From Thiothrix eikelboomii (GTDB taxonomy: Bacteria; Pseudomonadota; Gammaproteobacteria; Thiotrichales; Thiotrichaceae): a stretch of 64,000 nt of DNA. Positions within the stretch are counted from its first letter, which is position 1. Every line of letters begins with the position of its first letter. The stretch lies in the NCBI RefSeq assembly GCF_900167255.1, contig NZ_FUYB01000003.1, positions 310,001 through 374,000 on the forward strand. Direction: 5' to 3'. Under the pieces are notes generated by a model. The model made no database searches, was not told the origin of the DNA, and saw only the letters and a list, made by a program, of their open reading frames with translations. A program made the position numbers and the translations under genes. Below are positions 26,683 through 35,854 of the stretch, in pieces.

Positions 26683-27882
26683 ATGGAAAGTGTGCTTCAC
26701 AAACGCTATAAAATAGGCGAACGACTATTCTCGAACGCTTGCGGTGAGCTGTTCCTTGGCCGCGATTTGCAAGCCAACATCAATCAACGTTGGCTCATAC
26801 ATTATTTGCCTCAGCAACTGCTCAGTGACAGTGCGTTAAAGCAAAGTCTTAGTCAATTGCAGAGTTTAAGCCATCAAGCCGAGACGACGGTTTTAAAAGT
26901 TTTAGATTGTGCGTGGTCCGAGACTGAGGTCTGTTTTGTCCTAGAAATGCCGGAAGCTTGGTCGTTAAGCCCGCTCCCAGCGATACACGGTCAACCCACG
27001 AATTTGCATCAAAAAGCCTTGGCTATCACCCAACAGTTGATTGATCAAGGTTTAGTCACTACAGGTATCGAGCCATCACTGTTTCTGGTCACCCCCACGG
27101 GGGATTTATACTTACTCGGTACAGCCTTGCTGGCTGAATTACAAACACTGACTCGCCAGTCACCTAACTTATTACAACCTAAACCACCACCCACACGAAA
27201 TAAGCACCGATTTTTGCCAGTGATTTTATGGGCAGTCACAGGCTTAGTCGCCGCCGCGAGTTTAGGTATTTATCAAGTCAGCCAACCGATTAAACCGACC
27301 CAAGCCCCCGTCGCACCCAAAATTCAGGTCAGTCGTTTAGACAAACCTTTAATTCAGCCTGCGGCCACCACCAGCTTAGTCACTCTACCGATGCAGCCTA
27401 ATCACACGCCGATCCAACCCCTCGAAACCAGTGTCACCCCGGTAACATCAGCAAAGACCAGCCCCGCTACGCCTACCCTAAGCCCAAGCATAGAGCCTTT
27501 GATACCCGAAACTGCACCAACTCAAGCTGGCATAGCTCAACCTGCACTCGCTAAACCTTCTATTATCCAACCGCGCATGATTAGCAATCCAGAAGTTATC
27601 GCTCAACCTGTACTGGCTAAACCTTCTATTATTCAACCAACCATCAGTAGCAATCCAGCGGCTAGCCGACATCTAGAACGTGCCACTGCCGCGATCAAGC
27701 AGGGACATTTACAAACAGGTTTATACTATTTGCGCCTTGCGAAAAAGCTTGAAGCTCATCCAGAGCAGTTAAAAACCACCACACAGCAGCTACTTGAGCA
27801 AGCGCAACAAATACCGACCGCCAGCGAAACTTTAAGTCCGCAGATGCAGACAAGTATCAAGCAAGAATTTGGTTTGGAATAA
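26683..27882 (+). CDS. Membrane protein with degenerate kinase-like N-terminus and Pro-rich repeats
   Basis: 399 residues. The N-terminus RYKIGERLFSNACGELFLGRD resembles the glycine-loop region of bacterial Ser/Thr kinases, but the loop glycines, a catalytic HRD and a DFG motif are not visible, so it is best seen as a pseudokinase or kinase-like fold. One transmembrane helix lies near residues 183-202 (FLPVILWAVTGLVAAASLG). The outside part is proline/threonine-rich and includes two copies of a 22-residue unit (AQPxLAKPSIIQP). A short helical C-terminus (HLERATAAIKQGHLQTGLYY) recalls a TPR-like hairpin. AAGGGAG precedes the ATG, and the LysM-binding-protein gene is 22 bp upstream, so the two form an operon. 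Function unknown. Confidence 0.65.
   Translation: MESVLHKRYKIGERLFSNACGELFLGRDLQANINQRWLIHYLPQQLLSDSALKQSLSQLQSLSHQAETTVLKVLDCAWSETEVCFVLEMPEAWSLSPLPAIHGQPTNLHQKALAITQQLIDQGLVTTGIEPSLFLVTPTGDLYLLGTALLAELQTLTRQSPNLLQPKPPPTRNKHRFLPVILWAVTGLVAAASLGIYQVSQPIKPTQAPVAPKIQVSRLDKPLIQPAATTSLVTLPMQPNHTPIQPLETSVTPVTSAKTSPATPTLSPSIEPLIPETAPTQAGIAQPALAKPSIIQPRMISNPEVIAQPVLAKPSIIQPTISSNPAASRHLERATAAIKQGHLQTGLYYLRLAKKLEAHPEQLKTTTQQLLEQAQQIPTASETLSPQMQTSIKQEFGLE
27532..27663 (+). repeat. Two tandem 66-bp coding repeats
   Basis: Units 27532-27597 and 27598-27663 are near-identical in their first two thirds (gctcaacctg then ctaaaccttctattat) and encode AQPALAKPSIIQP and AQPVLAKPSIIQP. They lie in the proline-rich extracytoplasmic linker of the kinase-like membrane protein, where length variation would be tolerated. 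Confidence 0.85.
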
Positions 27883-27904
27883 AGAGCCAGCTAAACACTG
27901 GCTC
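27881..27904 (-). terminator. Hairpin terminator after pmbA (minus strand)
   Basis: Arms gagccag (27884-27890) and ctggctc (27898-27904) enclose a 7-nt loop. Read on the minus strand, the stem is followed by TTTATT, fitting termination of the tldD-pmbA transcript. Read on the plus strand there is no T-run, so it would serve the converging kinase-like gene poorly. Confidence 0.55.
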
Positions 27905-27928
27905 TGTGTGCATCCACTCAACTAACCT

Positions 27929-29272
27929 TTACTGGCCAGCAATCGTCATGCGATTTACTAAGATTGATCCAATTTGAATACTGCCACGCGGGTCAATATC
28001 AGTACCAATACCTTGGATACCCAAATACATATCCTTCAAATTACTCGCAATGGTGATTTCTTCGACCGGATATTGTAGCTCACCCTGCTCAACCCAAAAC
28101 CCTGCCGCCCCCCGCGAATAATCACCGGTGATCATATTGATACCACTGCCGATCAATTCGGTAACCAACAGGCCACGCCCCATTTGCTGGAGTAACTCTT
28201 GGAAAGAACTTTGCGTATGGCTTAATAATAAATTGGAGCTACCCCCTGCATTACCCGTGGTTTGCAGGCCTAATTTACGAGCAGAATAACTCCCTAAAAA
28301 ATACGCTTGGACTTTACCATCAAGAATCACCTCACGATCATAGGTTGCAACACCTTCTGCATCCCAAGCCCGACTGCCCGGAGCACGCGGAATATGGGGG
28401 CGCTCACTCAATTGTACAAACTCGGGAAAAATGCGCTTATCAACCGCATCTAGCAAAAAGCTCGCTTTCCGATACTGTGCAGCCCCACTTAAAGCAGAGA
28501 CTAAATGCCCAATTAACCCACGGGCTAATTCGGGCACATACAATACCGGCAATTCACAAGTTGGAATGGATCGCCCCCCTAAGCGGCGCACAGTACGGCG
28601 GGCAGCTTCTTTACCCACTGCTTCAGCCGCTTCTAAAGCAGCAGGGGAACAAGCTGTGGTATACCAATAATCCCGTTGCATCGACTCATTTTCTTGCGCC
28701 ACCACCGAGCAACTCAAGGAGTGGCGAGTACTGCTATTTAAGCCATTAAAACCATTGGTGTTTGCATAGACCCCTAAGCCCGCATAGCTATCCACACTCG
28801 CCCCGTCACTATTGGAAATGCGGGCATCATACGCACGGGCGGTAGCTTCAGCCTGTAAAGCTAAATCAATCGCCTGATCCGCGTTAATATCCCAAGGATG
28901 ATATAAATCTAAATCCAAGGGCTGCTTAGCCATTAATTCAGGATCAGCTAAACCATTAAACTCATCTTCAGCGGTATAGCGAGCTATTCGGCAAGCCGCC
29001 TCTAAAGTATCCTCTAACGCTTTTCGTGAAAAATCCCCACTCGAAGCAAAGCCTTTTTTGTGGCCAAAATATACCGTCAGGCTCGCACCTTGATCACGGT
29101 GATATTGCAGTTTATCGACTTTACCCATGCGGACTTCAACCGATAAACCCGTACCCTTATCAATGCCTACCTCGGCCGCACTCGCACCACGCTCTTTGGC
29201 AGCTTTAAGCACAAACTCAGCGAGTTCTTGAAATTCAGCACCTAAAGCTTGCCGATTGTCTAATTCAATCAT
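27929..29272 (-). CDS. pmbA: Metalloprotease TldD/E subunit PmbA (TldE)
   Basis: 447 residues. The family features are AAEVGIDKGTGLSVEVRMGK, YFGHKKGFASSGDFS, AYSVL-type beta strands in the C-terminal domain and NMITGDYSRGAAGFWVEQGE near the end. PmbA is the non-catalytic partner of TldD in a heterodimeric zinc protease that degrades unfolded peptides; in E. coli it matures microcin B17 and cleaves CcdA. It follows tldD by 20 bp on the same strand, so both subunits are co-expressed. It is the last gene of the block that starts at rsfS. Confidence 0.95.
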   Translation of the reverse strand: MIELDNRQALGAEFQELAEFVLKAAKERGASAAEVGIDKGTGLSVEVRMGKVDKLQYHRDQGASLTVYFGHKKGFASSGDFSRKALEDTLEAACRIARYTAEDEFNGLADPELMAKQPLDLDLYHPWDINADQAIDLALQAEATARAYDARISNSDGASVDSYAGLGVYANTNGFNGLNSSTRHSLSCSVVAQENESMQRDYWYTTACSPAALEAAEAVGKEAARRTVRRLGGRSIPTCELPVLYVPELARGLIGHLVSALSGAAQYRKASFLLDAVDKRIFPEFVQLSERPHIPRAPGSRAWDAEGVATYDREVILDGKVQAYFLGSYSARKLGLQTTGNAGGSSNLLLSHTQSSFQELLQQMGRGLLVTELIGSGINMITGDYSRGAAGFWVEQGELQYPVEEITIASNLKDMYLGIQGIGTDIDPRGSIQIGSILVNRMTIAGQ

Positions 29273-29292
29273 CGTTTTGATTCCCTACAGGT

Positions 29293-30738
29293 TTAAGCAG
29301 CCGTGCCACCGACCGTGAGTCCATCCACACGCAAAGTCGGTTGCCCCACACCAACGGGTACACTTTGCCCATCTTTACCACATACACCAATCCCTGTATC
29401 GAGGGCTAAATCATTACCGACCATACTGACTCGGGTTAATACATCGGGCCCATTACCGATTAAAGTGGCATTTTTCAGTGGACGAGTCGCTTTGCCATTT
29501 TCAATTAAATAAGCCTCTGAGGCTGAAAAGACAAATTTCCCAGAAGTAATATCCACCTGTCCACCCGAGAAATTAACTGCATAGACACCTTTCTCGACAG
29601 AAGCAATAATTTCTTGCGGATCATACTCACCCGCACGCATATAAGTATTCGTCATACGTGGCATTGTTAAATGCGAATAAGACTGCCGCCGCCCATTGCC
29701 GGTCGATTTTGTCCCCATCAAAGCAGCATTCTGCCGATCCATCATATAGCCTTTGAGAATGCCATCTTCAATCAACGTAGTACATTGAGTTTCAGTGCCC
29801 TCATCATCGACCGTCAATGAACCACGGCGCTGCTCTAAGGTACCATCGTCAACCACAGTAATGCCTTTACTGGCGACTTGCTCACCGATCCGCCCAGAAA
29901 AAGCGGAAGTACCTTTACGATTGAAATCCCCCTCCAAACCATGTCCAATCGCCTCATGCAAGAGCACACCCGGCCAACCCGAACCAAGGACAACAGTCAT
30001 TGCACCCGCAGGGGCGGCTTGTGCATCCAGATTCACGAGGGCTTGACGCACCGCCTCTTCAGCAAACTCATCCGCACGGTTGTTTTTGATGAAATAATCC
30101 AAATCAAAACGCCCACCGCCACCCGCAGAGGCACTCTCAGTTTGCCCTTGACGCTCAACAATCACCGAGACATTAGTCCGTACAAGTGGGCGTACATCAG
30201 CGGTCATGCGCCCTTGCTCATCGACAATCAAGATAATCTCATGCACCGCTACGAGGCTTGCCATGACTTGTTTGACATAAGGGCTAACGGCACGCGCTTT
30301 GCTATCCATACGCTGCAATAAATCAATCTTGTCCGCTTCGCTTAACGAGGCTAGCGGGTCACTTAAGCCATATAAATGACGGCTAGGAATTTGGGCTTTC
30401 CACGCTTGAACTTGGCCTGATTGACCCGCCCGACTAATAGCACGGGCAGCACGGGCTGATTCTAATAAAGCCTGTAAACTAATTTCATCACTATAAGCAA
30501 ACCCTGTTTGCTCACCACACACGGAGCGCACGCCAACCCCACGTTCGATGCTATAGCTACCGCTTTTTACAATCCCTTCTTCTAAGCCCCATGATTCATA
30601 ACGCGCTGCTTGGAAATATAAATCAGCAAGCGTGGTATCTTTGCTGAGTAACTCAGCAAAGACTTGGGCTAAAGCTGGCTCACTCAAGCCACTTGGCGCA
30701 AAAAACTCCGCACGGGCATAATCCATGGCATTTTGCAT
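29293..30738 (-). CDS. tldD: Metalloprotease TldD, catalytic subunit
   Basis: 481 residues, the expected size. The zinc site [16 protein letters not shown] has the HExxxH arrangement of the family. [19 protein letters not shown] and [19 protein letters not shown] are further TldD landmarks, as is [20 protein letters not shown] at the C-terminus. TldD pairs with PmbA, encoded 20 bp downstream, to form a cavity protease with actinonin-type active site. The nitrilase-family gene lies 20 bp upstream, repeating the conserved gammaproteobacterial order of rng, (yhdP absent here), nitrilase, tldD. Confidence 0.96.
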   Translation of the reverse strand: MQNAMDYARAEFFAPSGLSEPALAQVFAELLSKDTTLADLYFQAARYESWGLEEGIVKSGSYSIERGVGVRSVCGEQTGFAYSDEISLQALLESARAARAISRAGQSGQVQAWKAQIPSRHLYGLSDPLASLSEADKIDLLQRMDSKARAVSPYVKQVMASLVAVHEIILIVDEQGRMTADVRPLVRTNVSVIVERQGQTESASAGGGGRFDLDYFIKNNRADEFAEEAVRQALVNLDAQAAPAGAMTVVLGSGWPGVLLHEAIGHGLEGDFNRKGTSAFSGRIGEQVASKGITVVDDGTLEQRRGSLTVDDEGTETQCTTLIEDGILKGYMMDRQNAALMGTKSTGNGRRQSYSHLTMPRMTNTYMRAGEYDPQEIIASVEKGVYAVNFSGGQVDITSGKFVFSASEAYLIENGKATRPLKNATLIGNGPDVLTRVSMVGNDLALDTGIGVCGKDGQSVPVGVGQPTLRVDGLTVGGTAA

Positions 30739-30758
30739 ATTTGAGTCCTTTTAAAATC

Positions 30759-31574
30759 TCACATCAGCAAACGGCGATGTGACAAAACTGGAAATCGTTG
30801 GCGCGTGGCTGCTTGAGCTTCTAAATCCGGCTCAATCAACACAACACCAGAACCTTTATTAAGTTGACCACGAATCCGCCCCCAATAGTCAATAACCATA
30901 GAATGTCCATAGGTTGTCCGACCACTCACGTGGTAGCCACCTTGGGCTGGGGCAATCACATACGCTAAATTTTCAATCGCACGCGCTCGCAGCAAAATCT
31001 CCCAATGTGCTTGCCCAGTCACCTCGGTAAAAGCAGACGGAATGACTAGAATTTCAGCCCCTTGACGTGCTAATTCCCGATACAACTCAGGAAAACGTAA
31101 ATCATAACAAACGCTCATCCCGATCTTGCCAAAAGGGGTATCGGCAACCACTAGTTGAGCACCGGGCATATTGGTATCGCTTTCGGTATAAACCTCAGCA
31201 TTCTCCCCCACCGTGACATCAAATAAATGAATTTTGTCATAGCGTGCCACCACTTGACCTTGATCGTCATACAATAAAGACGCGGCATACGGTCGATGAG
31301 GATCGTCTGAATGTAAAGGAATTGTGCCGGCTAAAATCCAAAGTTTGTGCTGTCTAGCGAGGCGTACCATGCAATCCTGAATAGGGCCAGAACCATATTC
31401 CTCAGTCACCTGCACCCGCGCTTGATCATTCTGCCCCATGATCACGAACATTTCAGGCAAAACCACTAAACCCGCGCCTGCTGTTTTCGCCTCTGCAATT
31501 AAACGCCCTGCTTCCATTAAGTTAGCTTGCACTTGCGGACCTGATGCCATTTGTAATGCAGCAATTGCTCTCAT
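30759..31574 (-). CDS. Carbon-nitrogen hydrolase (Nit-like omega-amidase family)
   Basis: 271 residues with the complete Glu-Lys-Cys triad of the nitrilase superfamily: Glu41 (VVLPEMF), Lys114 (YDKIHLFDV) and Cys156 (MSVCYDLRFPE). The sequence fits the Nit1/Nit2-like branch. Members near this branch hydrolyse deaminated glutathione or omega-amides of 2-oxo acids, a metabolite-repair role; which applies here is not decided by sequence alone. Cytoplasmic. Placed between rng and tldD as in many gammaproteobacteria. Confidence 0.9.
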   Translation of the reverse strand: MRAIAALQMASGPQVQANLMEAGRLIAEAKTAGAGLVVLPEMFVIMGQNDQARVQVTEEYGSGPIQDCMVRLARQHKLWILAGTIPLHSDDPHRPYAASLLYDDQGQVVARYDKIHLFDVTVGENAEVYTESDTNMPGAQLVVADTPFGKIGMSVCYDLRFPELYRELARQGAEILVIPSAFTEVTGQAHWEILLRARAIENLAYVIAPAQGGYHVSGRTTYGHSMVIDYWGRIRGQLNKGSGVVLIEPDLEAQAATRQRFPVLSHRRLLM

Positions 31575-31673
31575 TCTCTGCTCCCACCCGACTAATCGCT
31601 TGAGTATACGTTGATTTTTATAAGGACTCTAACTGCAATCGTCAGGCGACGCTGAGCTTCACGGTAAACGGTA

Positions 31674-33158
31674 TTAAAGCAAAACCACATCAAATTGCTC
31701 TTGATTATAGAGCGCTTCAACTTGCAAGCGAATCGCCACGGAAACAAACTCCTGTAACTCGGCTAAACTATCCGACTCTTCATCCAATAAGCGGTCGACC
31801 ACATCCTGCGAGGCCAACACCAATAGCTCTTTTGCATCAAACTGGCGTACTGCCCGCAAAATTTCCCGAAAGATTTCATAACAAACCGTTTCTGCGGTCT
31901 TGATATAGCCACGCCCATTACAGGTAGAGCAGGACTCACACAAAATATGCTCTAAACTTTCCCGGGTACGCTTACGGGTCATTTCCACTAAACCTAAAGG
32001 CGATACTTCACTGATGTAAGTCTTGGCATAGTCTTTTTCAAGGGCTTTTTCTAAAGTTTTTATCACTTGCTGCTTGTGATCACTTTGCATCATGTCAATA
32101 AAGTCGAGAATAATAATCCCCCCTAAATTGCGCAGACGCAGCTGACGTGCAATCGCTTGAGCAGCCTCTAAATTAGTACGGAAAATCGTCTCTTCTAGAT
32201 TGCGACTCCCGACAAAGCCACCCGTATTCACATCAATAGTCGTCATGGCTTCGGTTTGATCCACAATCAGATAGCCGCCCGATTTTAAGGGTACTTTGCG
32301 CTGCAAAGATTTCTGGATTTCCTCCTCAACGCCATGCAAATCAAAAATCGGCCGCTCGCCCGGATAATGCTCAATATGCTGGGCTAAATCAGGGATATAT
32401 TTTTCACTAAATTCTTTGACTTTAAGCGCAGTTTCGCGGGAATCAATTAAAACCTTTTGAATCGGCTCACCGACCATATCGCGTAATACCCGCAAGACTA
32501 AGGGTAAATCAGAATAGACCAATTTAGCTTGGGCAGAGCTTCTAGAGCTTTGCTCGATACTATCCCACAGCCGTAATAAAAACTGCATGTCTTGGCGCAA
32601 GCTGTCTTCACTAATCCCATCAGCCGCTGTCCGTACTATAAAACCAAACTGATCACCAAATTCAGTACGTACTTTTTGCACTAAAGCCCGTAATCGCTCA
32701 CGTTCTTCAGCCGATTCAATTTTCCCTGAAATACCAATGGTTTGATTATCCGGCATCAACACTAGAAAACGTGAAGGCAAAGTAATATAAGTGGTTAAGC
32801 GTGCGCCTTTACTGCCTAAGGGGTCTTTAATCACTTGCACTAATAGCTGTTTGCCTTCGTGTAAGACCTCATGAATTTGCAAGGTAGGCTGTTTTTTGGG
32901 TAAATCATCGGTATGCAAATCGTCCATCGGTGAGGCAGTCAGATCTGAAGCATGCAGGAAAGCGGATTTATCTAGACCAATATCAATAAACGCGGCTTCC
33001 ATTCCCGGTAATACCCGTGACACCCGCCCCTTGTAAATATTGCCCACAATCCCCCGTCGAGAAAGGCGTTCGATGAGCACTTCCTGCAAAACTCCATTTT
33101 CTAGCAAGGCGACTCGTGATTCTTGTGGGGTGATATTAATTAACAGCTCGGCACTCAT
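31674..33158 (-). CDS. rng: Ribonuclease G
   Basis: 494 residues from ATG at 33158, chosen because AGAGGAAG lies just upstream and the protein then starts MSAELLINITPQESRVALLE, as in other RNase G proteins; a longer frame to 33197 is unlikely. RRGIVGNIYKGRVSRVLPGM begins the S1 domain. The catalytic DNase-like part carries IDVNTGGFVGSRNLEET and ILDFIDMM with metal-binding aspartates. The zinc-link cysteines are in CESCSTCNGRGYI. It lacks the long C-terminal scaffold of RNase E. Rng processes the 5' end of 16S rRNA and degrades some mRNAs. It follows maf by 51 bp. Confidence 0.96.
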   Translation of the reverse strand: MSAELLINITPQESRVALLENGVLQEVLIERLSRRGIVGNIYKGRVSRVLPGMEAAFIDIGLDKSAFLHASDLTASPMDDLHTDDLPKKQPTLQIHEVLHEGKQLLVQVIKDPLGSKGARLTTYITLPSRFLVLMPDNQTIGISGKIESAEERERLRALVQKVRTEFGDQFGFIVRTAADGISEDSLRQDMQFLLRLWDSIEQSSRSSAQAKLVYSDLPLVLRVLRDMVGEPIQKVLIDSRETALKVKEFSEKYIPDLAQHIEHYPGERPIFDLHGVEEEIQKSLQRKVPLKSGGYLIVDQTEAMTTIDVNTGGFVGSRNLEETIFRTNLEAAQAIARQLRLRNLGGIIILDFIDMMQSDHKQQVIKTLEKALEKDYAKTYISEVSPLGLVEMTRKRTRESLEHILCESCSTCNGRGYIKTAETVCYEIFREILRAVRQFDAKELLVLASQDVVDRLLDEESDSLAELQEFVSVAIRLQVEALYNQEQFDVVLL

Positions 33159-33209
33159 GCTTCCTCTCTGTGCGCAAATGGTTTGATTTATTTTCAATAC
33201 GGCGCTAGC

Positions 33210-33788
33210 TCACAATACCCGTATACCTATTTTTTGTAATAATTGAGCCGTTTCAAAGAGGGGTAAACCCATGACCCCCGAATAAGAGCCTTCTAAACGC
33301 TCAGCAAAGATAGCGCCCATCCCCTGAATCGCATACGCACCTGCTTTATCACAGGGTTCACCTTGTTGCCAATAAGCGGCTATTTCTGCCTCAGTTAACC
33401 GTCGAAACCACACTTGGCTAGTGCTCAGCGCTAACTCACAAGCCGCTTGATGATAAAGCGCGACAGCACTATAAATGGTATGCACTCGTCCTGACATAGA
33501 TAATAACATCTGCCGCGCCGAGGCAAAATCCTCCGGCTTAACGAGCAAGCGTCCATCTAAGACACCTAAGGTATCAGCACCTAACACCGGTAAAGTTTGA
33601 TCACTATCCTCCCAAACAGCCTGTGCCTTCTGTTTAGCCAAGCGTTGCACTAAATCTAAAGGATCTTCATCGAGCCTTGCGCGCTCATCAATATCAGCCG
33701 TTCGTACCTGATAGCGAACGCCAATTTGCTCCAGCAATTCGCGTCGTCGCGGCGAAGCGGACGCAAGAATAAGTTGTGCTGACTGCAT
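33210..33788 (-). CDS. maf: Maf-like nucleoside triphosphate pyrophosphatase
   Basis: 192 residues. The Maf signature LILASASPRRRELLEQIGV opens the protein. Then come DIDERARLDEDPLDLVQRLA, LPVLGADTLGVLDG (metal-binding aspartate), LSMSGRVHTIYSAVAL and KAGAYAIQGMGAIF. Members hydrolyse dTTP, UTP and related or modified nucleotides to monophosphates, a housecleaning role. The position between rlmH and rng fits the YhdE branch (dTTP/UTP-specific). Its start abuts the rlmH stop, so the pair is one transcript. Confidence 0.94.
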   Translation of the reverse strand: MQSAQLILASASPRRRELLEQIGVRYQVRTADIDERARLDEDPLDLVQRLAKQKAQAVWEDSDQTLPVLGADTLGVLDGRLLVKPEDFASARQMLLSMSGRVHTIYSAVALYHQAACELALSTSQVWFRRLTEAEIAAYWQQGEPCDKAGAYAIQGMGAIFAERLEGSYSGVMGLPLFETAQLLQKIGIRVL

Positions 33789-34262
33789 TCAGCCTCCACG
33801 ATGATAAGGATGGTTCGAGAGGATACTCCAAGCTCGGAATAATTGCTCAGCTAGAATAATCCGCACCAAAGGATGCGGAAAAGTTAAAGCGGATAATGAC
33901 CATTTAAGATCAGCACGTTGTAAACAAGCGGGTGATAAACCTTCTGGCCCTCCGACTAAAAGAGCAACATCCTGCCCAGAAGCCAGCCATTGATCCAATT
34001 GACTAGCGAGCTGCTCGGTTGACCAGCTTTTGCCCAAAACATCTAAAGCAATGACTAAACTACCTGCTGGAATAGCTGCTAACAACTTTTCCCCTTCGAG
34101 TTCACAGATACGCTGCAGATCTGAGCTTTTCGTGCGCTTTTCAGCCACTAACTCCTTGATCAGAATTTGGCAGTGTGCAGGCATACGCCCCACATAGTCA
34201 GCTGTTGCAGTGACCACCCAAGTCGGCATCTTCGTGCCGACTGCTAACAGGTGAATACGCAA
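33789..34262 (-). CDS. rlmH: 23S rRNA (pseudouridine1915-N3)-methyltransferase RlmH
   Basis: 157 residues, the standard length of this SPOUT-class enzyme. MRIHLLAVGTKMPTWV starts the protein; LVGGPEGLSPACLQRADLKW and LTFPHPLVRIILAEQLFRAW form the knotted SAM site. The C-terminus SNHPYHRGG is invariant in the family. RlmH methylates pseudouridine 1915 in helix 69 of the assembled 70S ribosome. It directly follows rsfS, with no gap, and precedes maf. Confidence 0.98.
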   Translation of the reverse strand: MRIHLLAVGTKMPTWVVTATADYVGRMPAHCQILIKELVAEKRTKSSDLQRICELEGEKLLAAIPAGSLVIALDVLGKSWSTEQLASQLDQWLASGQDVALLVGGPEGLSPACLQRADLKWSLSALTFPHPLVRIILAEQLFRAWSILSNHPYHRGG

Positions 34263-34622
34263 CTAGGCAGCTCCTAGCCGTAATTCATTGCGTGCCTCGC
34301 TGCCAGTCCCCCACAATTTTTCTAAATTATAGAAGTCACGCGCCGTCGGCAGCATCACATGCAGAATAATTTGATCTAAATCGACCAATACCCAATCAGA
34401 GTCACGCTCACCCTCGACCCCTAAAGGCTGATGCCCTGCCTCTTTCGATTTAGCTGCCACACTATCCGCGAGGGATTTCACATGGCGGGAAGAGGTGCCT
34501 GATGCGATAATCATTACATCGGTGATCGTCGATTTACCGCGTACATCTAAGACCGTCACATCGCGGGCTTTCATATCTTCAAGGCTAGAGAGCACTAAAG
34601 TTTGCAATTGTTCGAGTTCCAT
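34263..34622 (-). CDS. rsfS: Ribosomal silencing factor RsfS
   Basis: 119 residues from ATG at 34622, preferred over the in-frame ATG at 34634 because AAGGTAGGA then acts as ribosome-binding site. Family motifs: [55 protein letters not shown] and [12 protein letters not shown]. RsfS binds uL14 on the 50S subunit and blocks subunit joining in starvation. First gene of the block rsfS-rlmH-maf-rng. The usual upstream partner nadD is not present here. Confidence 0.95.
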   Translation of the reverse strand: MELEQLQTLVLSSLEDMKARDVTVLDVRGKSTITDVMIIASGTSSRHVKSLADSVAAKSKEAGHQPLGVEGERDSDWVLVDLDQIILHVMLPTARDFYNLEKLWGTGSEARNELRLGAA

Positions 34623-34802
34623 TCCTACCTTCATCAGTTGTTAAAAAAGCAGTATTTATAAGCTTAAGAATAGCATGGCTTACAAACCGGCTGGAATCTT
34701 TCCACAGAGATTGGTATAAACCTGCCCACCACTCACCACAGGCAAGTGACAGGACAGTGATATATATTCAACTCATTACCCAGCTTTCAAAGCAGAATTG
34801 CT

Positions 34803-35525
34803 ATGAATAAATGGGAAGCCATGCGCTTTGGCGCGATAGTATCTATCCCGATGATGCTGGGAAATCTACCTTTTGGAATGATTTTCGGCTCGTTAGCTGT
34901 GAGCCAAGGTTTAGAGCCGTGGGTGCCAATCGCGATGTCTTTACTGGTGTTTGCTGGCTCTTCACAATTTGTAGCCTTAGGTTTAATCGCAGCAGGTGCA
35001 CCCATCCTAGTGATTATTTTCACCACTTTTGTGGTTAATCTACGCCATTTATTGTATTCCGCTGATTTCATGAAATATGTCAAGCACTTGCCTATGCCTT
35101 GGCGTGCAGTTTTAGCTTTTGGTTTGACCGATGAAACCTATGCTGCTACGAAGCCTTATTTTGTGAACGGTAAATTAGATGCCACCACAGGGCATTGGGC
35201 TTATTTAGGTTCATTTTTAGCGTTTTATAGTATGTGGAATCTCACCACTCTCATTGGTGTAGTCGCTGGTGAATTAATTCCGGGCATGAGTGAATGGGGC
35301 TTAGAATTTGCGATGGTGGCCACTTTCTTAGGCATTATTACCATCTATTTACAGACGCTCCCGTATTGGATTACCTTCATCGTGGCTGGCTCGGCCGCGC
35401 TATTTTTATATCAACTACCGAATAATCTTGGCATGCTGATTGCCGCCTTACTAGGGGTTGCGGCGGGAGTCCTAGTGCAGCATTTGCAACTGCGTTTAAA
35501 AGCCGGAGCAAGCGACCATGCCTGA
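34803..35525 (+). CDS. azlC: AzlC-family branched-chain amino acid exporter, large subunit
   Basis: 240 residues with five or more hydrophobic helices. The family-typical start FGAIVSIPMMLGNLPFGMIF, then LLVFAGSSQFVALGLI, VVNLRHLLYSADFM and FGLTDETYA match AzlC. AzlC and AzlD form an inner-membrane exporter for branched-chain amino acids and analogues, as in Bacillus AzlCD and Corynebacterium BrnFE. The gene overlaps azlD by 8 bp. Upstream, the 168 bp to the divergent rsfS gene contain no regulator gene. Confidence 0.9.
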   Translation: MNKWEAMRFGAIVSIPMMLGNLPFGMIFGSLAVSQGLEPWVPIAMSLLVFAGSSQFVALGLIAAGAPILVIIFTTFVVNLRHLLYSADFMKYVKHLPMPWRAVLAFGLTDETYAATKPYFVNGKLDATTGHWAYLGSFLAFYSMWNLTTLIGVVAGELIPGMSEWGLEFAMVATFLGIITIYLQTLPYWITFIVAGSAALFLYQLPNNLGMLIAALLGVAAGVLVQHLQLRLKAGASDHA

Positions 35526-35847
35526 TACCTTAAGCCTGATTTTGATGATTCTCGGCATGGTTGCGGTCACTTTTAGTATTCGCTTTATACTTTTTGCACG
35601 AGCGCACCGTATTCAACTGCCTGTCTGGCTAGAAGAAGCTTTAGCTTATGTCCCGGTTGCGGTGCTCACTGCGATTATCATGCCGATGATCCTCATGCCA
35701 AACAAACAGCTGGATTTTAGCTGGCATAACCCTTGGCTGTTAGGTGGCTTAGCCGCTTTTGTAGTGGGTTTAATACTGCGTAAACCGTTGGTGACGATTA
35801 TCGTGGGTGTGCTGGTATTTTTTGGCAGTCAATTTCTCTTGACTTAA
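35518..35847 (+). CDS. azlD: AzlD-family branched-chain amino acid exporter, small subunit
   Basis: 109 residues with about four hydrophobic helices. FSIRFILFARAHRIQLPVWL and ALAYVPVAVLTAIIMPMILM are typical of AzlD. It is the obligate small partner of AzlC in the inner membrane. Its ATG lies within the last codons of azlC, so translation is coupled. It ends 7 bp from the converging ubiH-family gene. Confidence 0.92.
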   Translation: MPDTLSLILMILGMVAVTFSIRFILFARAHRIQLPVWLEEALAYVPVAVLTAIIMPMILMPNKQLDFSWHNPWLLGGLAAFVVGLILRKPLVTIIVGVLVFFGSQFLLT

Positions 35848-35854
35848 GCTTCAT

